Of a DNA stretch of 48,162 nt, positions 10,301 through 16,311 are shown piece after piece (positions within the stretch are counted from its first letter, which is position 1; each line of letters starts with the position of its first letter). The translations under genes and the position numbers were made by a program. Under the pieces are notes generated by a model that was not told the DNA's origin, did not search any database, and saw only the letters and a list, made by a program, of their open reading frames with translations. Location of the stretch: IMG/VR virus record IMGVR_UViG_3300025881_000023, positions 1-48,162 of that record, one strand, 5' to 3'. Origin of the DNA: a virus.

Positions 10301-13300
10301 CTCATGTACCCATCAGTTTCTGTTGAGAAAGAGTGCTGCAAGAACCAATCTGCAATAATTCCCTTGTCTTGTTCTGTTGTTCCAAGGAGTGCAGTTGCAA
10401 GAACCTTGTTGTTTTTTCCTGTGCCCTCTAGTTGAGACATTCCCTGCAACATCTGATTGCTTTCGTTATATGTATCAACGAACTGCATAGAGATAACGTC
10501 AAGGACTTGTTGTTGCATCTCATAGTCATTCCCCAAGTCACTCACCAATCTGTATACCTCGCCCTTGGTTGCAAACTTCTCAGCGCTTCTTTCATATTTA
10601 TTTGGAACCTTGTTTGATTCGATCAAAGAATAGAACTGCTCTACGCCTACAGGATTTACAAACAGGGCCTTAATGAAGTTCCACAAATCGTTGAAGAACT
10701 TGCGGATCTTCCCAGGAAGAGTCTTCCCGGTCTCTTGTGCAGTAAATACGTAATTACGGAACTCCTCTGCCATTGCCTCTTCAAGCTCAAGCTCTGTAGC
10801 ATTGGGGAGATTAAACCGCTTTCTAGCTTCTTTGTACAATCCCTCTCTTTGCTTCTCGCTTAGAGATGTGCGGAATACATAGTGGAATGCTTCGTGGTAT
10901 TCAGTCCCAACTTCTGCGTTGTTCCACAGATACACAGCAGCATTCTTCATATAGCCGTGTGCAACTTTACTACCTACCTGCTTTGCAATCTCATAAAACT
11001 CTACTGGGATGTTTCGCTGCTTCAACCAAGCAATAGCTTGAGCTTTATTCAAGCGCTTACCCTTATTAGCAGACAGTCTAAATGCGTCATCCTCTAAGTC
11101 CATGCCCTTCAGCTTCTCTTCCTCTGGATCCGTTTTCGTTTCTGTCTCCGTTCCTGTTCCCGTTTCCTGTTGGCCTTTTTTCTTGCGTCTTTCAGCAAGT
11201 ATAGCGAGAAGCCTCTTCCGGGTTGCTTTTTCTGCTTCTGCTATATCATCATCAGTAACTTGAGTGGGATCGTATTCTTGTTCTCCTACTTCTTGTTCTC
11301 GAGCTTTTGCTGCTTCATCAAACAATGCTTGTGCATCATTAGTTTCTGCTGTTGATATAGGACGAGATACTTTTATGTTGTTTGCCTTTGGTTTTTTGTT
11401 CCCAATCTTAAGCTGGGACAAGTCAAACTCAAGACCAATACCATTGTACATAGAGCCATTATGCAGAACAACGTCAGTCATAATAACACCACGGTGCCCA
11501 AAGACCGTTTGTAGTGGGAGCGGGTCTTCTCTTGTCTCTTCTACAAGAGTATTATAGTATGATGGGTCAGCATTAAGTCTGTTAATATCTACCTGCTTTC
11601 TCTTATTCTTTAAGGTTCTTTTTACAGCATCGGGCAACGACATTATAAAAGCAAGAGCTTCTTCTTTGCTCATGTCCTCTTTTATAATCTGGAAACCTGC
11701 TCCTTTTGTATTTATAAAGCCATCCTCATTCTCAACAAGTTTCTGTATAAGGTTACCAAGTATTCCAGCTTCTGTTGTTCCTTTCTTACCGTTGAGTATT
11801 GCTTTAGCCGTAGCTTCTGCTGTACTTGGGTCTGCAAGATTTGTAAGTGTTCGGTTGTCTAATGCAACTACAAACATCCCATTCTCTAAGTCAGCTCTTG
11901 CCATCTCAGATTTTACTGAGCGTGTAGGAACTGCGAATCTTATCACTCTCTTGTCCGCATTCCGCATGTAGTCTTTTTCTACTTGCAGATATGTAACAGA
12001 TACTTCCCCAACTTCTGCTGGGCTTAGTGTATTCAAACCAACCTCATCGACCAGTTTCTGGTACGATTCCGGAGAAGAGTCAAGTAACAGATTAAATGCT
12101 TCTTCTTGCTCTGCTTCAGTAAGTCTTGCCGTCTGTAGTAAGCTATACTTCCACTTTCCGTTTGAGTCTTTGTGCAGTGCAACTACCTGACCGTATCTTA
12201 CTTTATCACTAGTCACCTCGTTAGACAGCTCTGCAATAGCATCAAGGTCTTCTTGCGTGAGACCTTGTGTATTAGCTACGGTCAAACCTTTTTTGCTCAG
12301 GTTCTTTGCGTAGGTAACAACACCAAGAGGAGTGTTCCCAAACACCTCATCTACTCTGGATAGGAACGTGCCTGTAGTACCGTCTTGCAGTTCTACAACA
12401 GCATTGTTTCTGTTATTAAGATACTTCTTAGCAACTGCTACAGTAACTTGTTGTCCCTGTGCGCCCTTCAGATATTCTTGGTAGGCAGCACGACGCATAG
12501 CACTGTCATTAGCAGTAAGCACACCGAGTACTTCTCCGGATGGGAGCTTTACATATATAGGTATATGTGCAGCGGCATTTCTATATTGAGTCTTACCTTT
12601 GTTACCAAGCCACCAATCATCCTCTATAACCTCCAGTACAAGCGTCGTTCCTGCTACTACTTTATCACTATCAAGCAAGCTACGATCAGTAATAATAGGC
12701 TCCCCATTTACTGTTCTTTCTGAGTCCAGTCCACTATCCATGGGTACTCCGTCAGAAGAAACAACTACTCTTCCTTGTGCATCTTTAACTACCTCATTGT
12801 TCAGGCTTTCACTGTGTGTTGTAAACAATGCATCTTTCTTTGTTGATGCGGTGCCCTGATCTGCGACTTTCTCAGGGGCTGCTTTCTTAGGGGCGGCAAC
12901 AGATTTAGATGAAGGGAAATTAGCATCATCGTAATCCTTCAAAGCCTTTCTTGCGGCTTTTAGCTTAGGAGATATTTCATTAAAATTATCTGTAGTTATT
13001 TCATCCTCCAAAGCATATACTTCAGCAACTAAGGCATCCCTTGCAGCCGTTGTTCCTGTTCCTCTAATTACGTCGTAGGTAGGTCGGCTGACTGTCTTCC
13101 CGTCTACCACCCGCCTTGGTTTGACTACAGCCTTTATAATTATTTTCCCTTTAGGAACAGCATCGCTAGTTTCTTCGGTGCGGATGTCAAAAGGCGCTCC
13201 AATTCGCTCATCTCGCTCATCGCTATTTAGTTCATCACCTATATCATCAAATACAAATCCCTCAGCTTCTAGCTCAGCTTTACTCGCTTCGTACCAAGCC

Positions 13301-16300
13301 GCATCCTCTTCACTTGCAATACCCTTGGAGTTAGAGACGCTATTAAGGTACCTAAGAAGGGCTTTAGCTTTTTCTTCAAGACTTGTAGCGGCAGCAAAAT
13401 CCTTTTTACTCCTGTCAATCCTCCTTTGCAATCCTTTTTGTTCCTTCTCCGTCGGCTGTTGTCCAGGTGCAGATTGCTCTCCTGTTTTGCGGTTTTCAGC
13501 CGCAAGTCGTGCTCCCTCTTGTTTTCGTCTCTTTATTATTTCTGCTGCCTCATCAGCTTTTCTCTTCTGCTCAACAGTAGTATCTCTTATTGGGGCCTCT
13601 TGAGATCTGTCCTTAAGATATTGTTCTCTGTACGAGTCTAGCAGTGGGCTTAGTCCTTCAAGATTTTCAACTGCGGGTCTGGACATAGTGTCCCATTTCT
13701 GTTGAGCATCTGATCTGGTTTTTGTTCTTGCAGCTATTTCGTCGTTGGCTCTTTTTCTAGCTTCTTCTGAGATGCTCCCTTGTTGCAGAATTCTATCCGC
13801 TTTTGCTTTTAGTTGTTCAGGTGTTACAGTATCTGCAATAATTTGATCAACAAGTGCATCTCTCTTTGTTTGTGCTTCCCGCTCCAATGCAATCTTTGTT
13901 CCAGATATTGCAAGGTCTCGCAGCTCCGGGCTTCTGTTGAGGTTATTGTATGCAGTGACTGCATTACCCCTTTGACTAATAAGCTCCCTAAGCTCTACCA
14001 ATTCTTTTCTGACAGTCTCGAACTCTGTGTGTTCTTGATTATTCGCTAGAATGGTGTTTAGATTCTTTTCTAGATTTTGCTGTACATCTAAACTGAATTT
14101 GCCTTCTTCTAGAGCCACCTCCCCAAATCTGTTTCTTACATAGTTGCGTATACGATCACGCATATTAACAGACTTAGTACGTGTACCCTCTTCATAGTCT
14201 GCCTCTTTTCCTTTCTTGTATGTCTGTGTAACAAGCACATCTGTCAAGAGGCCTGGGAACATCTCCTCAATTTTATCTACTTTCTCTGAGATTGCCCCAT
14301 CAATAAACTTTAGCGACCCTAGCTCTAGCTTTAAATAGTTTTTATAAATAGCTTCATCTTGAAGATTATTTTTCTCTAGCTCCTTCTCTTCTTTTGACAT
14401 GAACAGCTTACCTGCTCCAACAGTTGGGGAGCTTGTGTAGAGTTCGTCTATCATTTCTGCAGACTTCTCTATCTCTTTGGATCTAGATACAATATCATCT
14501 ACCAGTTTATTCTGGTCTATAACTGTCTCTGGGCTGATTCCATAAAGCTCTTTGAACTCATTCTCCGGGAGACTTTTTGAGTCTTCCAGCATCTCTCTGA
14601 ACAAGTCTAAGCTTCCTTTATTATAATGCTGCAGTATTTGTTCTGCCTGCAGTCTTCTTTGATAGTATTCAAATTGCTCCCTGTCTCCTGCTTGCTCTGC
14701 TTCATTCATTCTCTGCAAGAAAAAGGACTGCTTGTTTACAGACTCTGCTCCTCTTGCTGCTCGGAACATACCTTCGTTGTTAAGCAAAGTTGCCTGCTCA
14801 TCTCTTTGTTTTCTGCTTGCCTTTGATTCCTTGTAGCCTTGTATTCCCCCACCCAGAATACCAACAATAGATCCAATGACAAATTGTTCTCGCGCTTCTG
14901 GGTTACTAAATGTCTCAAGCATTTTACTTGCAACCTCAGGAGATGACTCTGCTGCAATTCGGAGCTTATTTGTGTCAATAAGACTTTCTACTATATCCCC
15001 CAATCCGGAGTCATGCATCTTTGCCATCTCGTACTCAATCATCCCCTCAGTAATTGCATACTGTGCAGCTTCTTCTGATCCTTCAGCCGCCATTGTTTTT
15101 AAGAAGGGGGCTGAAAATCTTGCTGCTTGTGCAGTTTGTCGAATACCATAACCTGGAAGTCCACTGAGTTTGTCTACAACACGCAGTGATGGTTTTGCAG
15201 CTCTCTCTGCTGCTGTTGCAGCTCTTAGCCATCTAGATGTTCCTGCTGCTTTTCCAAACTGTTTGAACAGACCCCTAAACATTATAGAGTTACTCAAGCT
15301 CAGTACTCCCACGTTTGAATAAAAAGCAGCACCCTCTGCTTCTAATGCTTGTAACTTAAGCTGTTGCACTTCTTGTGCAGAAAGCTGTGCAGGTAAACCC
15401 ATTGCAGTCTTCTTTCTCAGAGCTTCTGCATATAGCTTTTCATACACTTGTTTACCTGTTTCCTTTCCTTCAATAGATGCTTCCCCTACTGCAGATAAGA
15501 AAGCTGCTTCGGTCTTAGCAGCACCGTTGTATATCTTACTTGCTACGTTTTTAGTAGTTCTGTATGTACCAAGAGCCTTAGACAAAGACTGCCCACTCTT
15601 TATAGTTTTAGCAGTTCTCCACGTTGCAAGTCCCTTGCTTATATTCCCAAGCTGACCAACACGTCCAATAACTCCTGTACCCGCTGTAACATATATTGAT
15701 GCAGCTGTCCCAACTAAGAATCCTATACCATCAAATATCTTGTCAGTAAGGAAGTTCCATGTAAATGAGTTGTTTTCAGAGAATGGGTTAAAGTTTCCTA
15801 TGTTATCCAGCTCTGTCTTTGTGTAATAGTGTGGATTGTTTTTACGAGAGTTCTCCCGCCACTCCTCAGTATTAACAAGATTTGTCCAATCCTGAGCTGT
15901 CCCAACTAGAGATCCTCTGCTTTTAGGATTCAAATTACTTCCAGCGGCAAAGTCAAGAGCGCCCGCCATACCAAGCAATCCGTTTACAAAAGCGCTAGCT
16001 CCAGTAACGGTTCCTTTTTTGGCCCCGATTAACAATTTTTCTCCTGCGCTTTGATTGAGGGCTCTTATAGTAGAGTAATCCTTGTAGCTAGGTCCCCCAG
16101 AAAGTGTTACTCCTCTGTCTGCATATGAAGAGAAGTCCCCAGTTGTTGCAGCAAATCCAGGAGCTACTGATACTTGAGGTCGTTGGCGGTTAACTTTTGC
16201 TTGAAATGCACCCAGCTCTTCTGCAGTAGTAAACGGGAGCCCTGTAATAGGGTTTAAAGTGTTTTGTTGCGGAAGACCTGTAATGGGATTTATAGTACCC

Positions 16301-16311
16301 TTATTACTCAT
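4399..16311 (-). CDS. Giant virion RNA polymerase polyprotein with zincin-type protease domain (3970 residues)
   Basis: Probable DNA-dependent RNA polymerase carried in the virion to transcribe early genes after injection. Seen in the sequence: DFDID at residues 3238-3242, preceded by a double-psi-barrel-like stretch (VGDRIIMYRIPNQDYSS) and GGITIQTGS. This is the catalytic signature of crAss-like phage vRNAPs (phi14:2 gp66, related to YonO and eukaryotic-type RdRPs). HEAFH at 1806-1810 with acidic residues at about 1845-1850 (EEAMAEEF) fits a zincin metallopeptidase; such a domain is known in crAss-like giant proteins. The N-terminus repeats NPITGLP twice. Hydrophobic Gly/Ala/Val segments lie near residues 190-217 and 478-495. 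A charged low-complexity linker falls at roughly 850-970. The start overlaps the upstream stop as ATGA. At 11.9 kb it is a quarter of the window. phi14:2 gp66 is about 2,180 residues, so this protein has large extra regions. Confidence 0.92.
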   Translation of the reverse strand: MSNKGTINPITGLPQQNTLNPITGLPFTTAEELGAFQAKVNRQRPQVSVAPGFAATTGDFSSYADRGVTLSGGPSYKDYSTIRALNQSAGEKLLIGAKKGTVTGASAFVNGLLGMAGALDFAAGSNLNPKSRGSLVGTAQDWTNLVNTEEWRENSRKNNPHYYTKTELDNIGNFNPFSENNSFTWNFLTDKIFDGIGFLVGTAASIYVTAGTGVIGRVGQLGNISKGLATWRTAKTIKSGQSLSKALGTYRTTKNVASKIYNGAAKTEAAFLSAVGEASIEGKETGKQVYEKLYAEALRKKTAMGLPAQLSAQEVQQLKLQALEAEGAAFYSNVGVLSLSNSIMFRGLFKQFGKAAGTSRWLRAATAAERAAKPSLRVVDKLSGLPGYGIRQTAQAARFSAPFLKTMAAEGSEEAAQYAITEGMIEYEMAKMHDSGLGDIVESLIDTNKLRIAAESSPEVASKMLETFSNPEAREQFVIGSIVGILGGGIQGYKESKASRKQRDEQATLLNNEGMFRAARGAESVNKQSFFLQRMNEAEQAGDREQFEYYQRRLQAEQILQHYNKGSLDLFREMLEDSKSLPENEFKELYGISPETVIDQNKLVDDIVSRSKEIEKSAEMIDELYTSSPTVGAGKLFMSKEEKELEKNNLQDEAIYKNYLKLELGSLKFIDGAISEKVDKIEEMFPGLLTDVLVTQTYKKGKEADYEEGTRTKSVNMRDRIRNYVRNRFGEVALEEGKFSLDVQQNLEKNLNTILANNQEHTEFETVRKELVELRELISQRGNAVTAYNNLNRSPELRDLAISGTKIALEREAQTKRDALVDQIIADTVTPEQLKAKADRILQQGSISEEARKRANDEIAARTKTRSDAQQKWDTMSRPAVENLEGLSPLLDSYREQYLKDRSQEAPIRDTTVEQKRKADEAAEIIKRRKQEGARLAAENRKTGEQSAPGQQPTEKEQKGLQRRIDRSKKDFAAATSLEEKAKALLRYLNSVSNSKGIASEEDAAWYEASKAELEAEGFVFDDIGDELNSDERDERIGAPFDIRTEETSDAVPKGKIIIKAVVKPRRVVDGKTVSRPTYDVIRGTGTTAARDALVAEVYALEDEITTDNFNEISPKLKAARKALKDYDDANFPSSKSVAAPKKAAPEKVADQGTASTKKDALFTTHSESLNNEVVKDAQGRVVVSSDGVPMDSGLDSERTVNGEPIITDRSLLDSDKVVAGTTLVLEVIEDDWWLGNKGKTQYRNAAAHIPIYVKLPSGEVLGVLTANDSAMRRAAYQEYLKGAQGQQVTVAVAKKYLNNRNNAVVELQDGTTGTFLSRVDEVFGNTPLGVVTYAKNLSKKGLTVANTQGLTQEDLDAIAELSNEVTSDKVRYGQVVALHKDSNGKWKYSLLQTARLTEAEQEEAFNLLLDSSPESYQKLVDEVGLNTLSPAEVGEVSVTYLQVEKDYMRNADKRVIRFAVPTRSVKSEMARADLENGMFVVALDNRTLTNLADPSTAEATAKAILNGKKGTTEAGILGNLIQKLVENEDGFINTKGAGFQIIKEDMSKEEALAFIMSLPDAVKRTLKNKRKQVDINRLNADPSYYNTLVEETREDPLPLQTVFGHRGVIMTDVVLHNGSMYNGIGLEFDLSQLKIGNKKPKANNIKVSRPISTAETNDAQALFDEAAKAREQEVGEQEYDPTQVTDDDIAEAEKATRKRLLAILAERRKKKGQQETGTGTETETKTDPEEEKLKGMDLEDDAFRLSANKGKRLNKAQAIAWLKQRNIPVEFYEIAKQVGSKVAHGYMKNAAVYLWNNAEVGTEYHEAFHYVFRTSLSEKQREGLYKEARKRFNLPNATELELEEAMAEEFRNYVFTAQETGKTLPGKIRKFFNDLWNFIKALFVNPVGVEQFYSLIESNKVPNKYERSAEKFATKGEVYRLVSDLGNDYEMQQQVLDVISMQFVDTYNESNQMLQGMSQLEGTGKNNKVLATALLGTTEQDKGIIADWFLQHSFSTETDGYMSDEAMEAIKNAKSSEEIKNAVKKYKLQRKPPLQAFIEGELPTTVFNKEEKTQRNTAIIFYNVWKNWFDVTDELGNIEQYGWRDAAAADLLKYGFTIQTRVATRTALEQEEEGSPEQEEVNFDKIYDISHFEQDPLKVASKEVRNLLSRIVDTTPNVFGIPTYIDVEATLRKTIAVTAGAKGYSEILGRIQEAARIEEIEAQKTDRKSLILGPLKDYLNGTPTAQEVAALTRFLTKTYSELRIVQENQIETTDGGVEMSVQTINSDRKSAVINWQDTWKNDGLQTLSVPRPGAVFTETEDGGIAFNNNITEGQNRIDLLKEAFLNYDRENTVEGKATQLGKIMWNLSLGMGSTEQEATDRLMSYVLKNTTLDNNEISKIFKKVIYLANQAVDFKVEGGRVKDVMLKKGKVRNFFVSEGSTVKELANIAAEYSVPVAIAYVNGKGKTIYPYNLPTPFTDLIEDLKQNAASNKYAFLQGDESFTAMNTEHKAMLMTLIANPEFEISSWALDTINNEASDDANIEYKKMSERDSLILKLNMFVNQGSAIKYGWIPVSTQETRGRLDFVKFPKIEEKNFAAVEAAGLQRESFSGRLKSVVIRDLVRLSNNPRVAENYNNGFHLTGIVNTKLGSGLLMSETVKDYLQNPKGKEYQDFNKELDRQVKEYVNTVFKRNRENLRNELLRYNIIRLVEGKPEFLEKSKLDSSVQKYGGVNRFLNNYMMTDMLARIEMAEMLRGGVVQFENLTKFYKRMGLIQTPGDKLMQKGEFEADPDYGMAPTIVEASIGKMQNQEPFHNEAADNLRDLSLAPFYEKTMKMSKEEALKKAESIAKQYRNDFGDHTDAQAFASDLFYKMYKQGKGQWTSEDDVWFDEYLNKKGEWKGDKYIEPIKPFVNNQVMENGASISDMQKNSLLVVTRPLAEMNTVLAAMYLRMNKAGDNIHIINTESAKKGAKGQEFAVNQELGATMFEGLEGTEMSTDGLYIPQTISDKRAETAKMNRQIRKVLPTMVKADGEYDVKGAKSPMSGKEVSDRYQTLHEEILDAQAKKLFKELGWDELKKNPGNKEARLKFLQRVKSVIMDNAMKNNKLDSNLDKQLRIVEDMVNNTVDFNVPTYMPVYQRQLQNQIFSLFRSNVYQVKLPGRDLVQANSGGKWKIGDEIRELRHIHIDEKGNTVAAEIMISEDLAEMHGIEVGDRIIMYRIPNQDYSSAVPSQVAGILPRGYSKTVMVAGGITIQTGSDFDIDKLFNLFENKDPKNRLDRLKNELFNISYSILMNKETAPYLFAPLNQDTLNDLADNPEIAKEEVRDFDDPLVEIKMESNYKSAATLVGGYANAIAGMSIANVASQFENEEYIQNGIAVNASKKFILNDTALGLISTRSEMTNERNIAGIVERLSAALDAGSKLIHSTLNDNDITLNATVYLKSIGFGDRDVVALMTTPLVREFVESKRDNRNKSNQRVFQDLGINRKTYSKIASFDSSILPPALNTEELERVSKEGNRKDPVAKEALYAFAHALVAGNSLSDFYRVIAADNLDGMGDLAEIEAYLDVLDNYKRSGNRNIVGYSEVEKILKGDAYRISRAFFNIIDESMQISSELFMSGTKGVREFKQLLKDVAGKQTMTAAEHRFVDRALFYHIFTKEGSPIGSLMQKSVVKSMLLDPKNNLYKQVKDLIEEIPALRSNSMIASIKEGPKYNDPTTRVFGISIENTEKMSLRARETQRQSFGDLLYRPEKYTSDPQEQKKIQNMGKRLVLNSIVTTGLAPSYGTYYDAIPIDFFMEIADESGKTLMQYLREEFQNVKNDERYFDDFMFSFMQNYGAATVASAPLVGRMPRSYVQRGEGLYGLPASVELDGRPARYVTRANYSKGVDKMSVYEYNNTDEMYHLIQSTSITNKIIELNLRDRNGDIVTSSFFAESQGERKVRMAGKGKGKDKVVDLHSRAGITKTMSDPMTMNEETRRIRTTDSSSDISHVC
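6586..6600 (-). other. Catalytic DFDID motif of the virion RNA polymerase
   Basis: Codons for residues 3238-3242 of the giant protein. In the crAss-like polymerase family the three aspartates of this loop hold the catalytic metal. Flanking residues (TGS before, KLFNLFE after) and the upstream RIPNQDYSS element fit the same double-psi beta-barrel. Confidence 0.9.
10882..10896 (-). other. Zincin HExxH motif (HEAFH) in the giant polyprotein
   Basis: Codons for residues 1806-1810. His1806 and His1810 would bind zinc and Glu1807 would be the catalytic base. EEAMAEEF about 39 residues later could supply the third ligand. Aromatic and hydrophobic residues around it (EYHEAFHYVF) suit an active-site helix. 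Confidence 0.8.

Noticed and set aside
13121-13603. Plus-strand open frame of 160 codons inside the giant polymerase gene
   Set aside because: Ser/Leu/Ala-rich antisense of a charged coding region, no ribosome site or neighbours on that strand; the minus-strand gene explains it.
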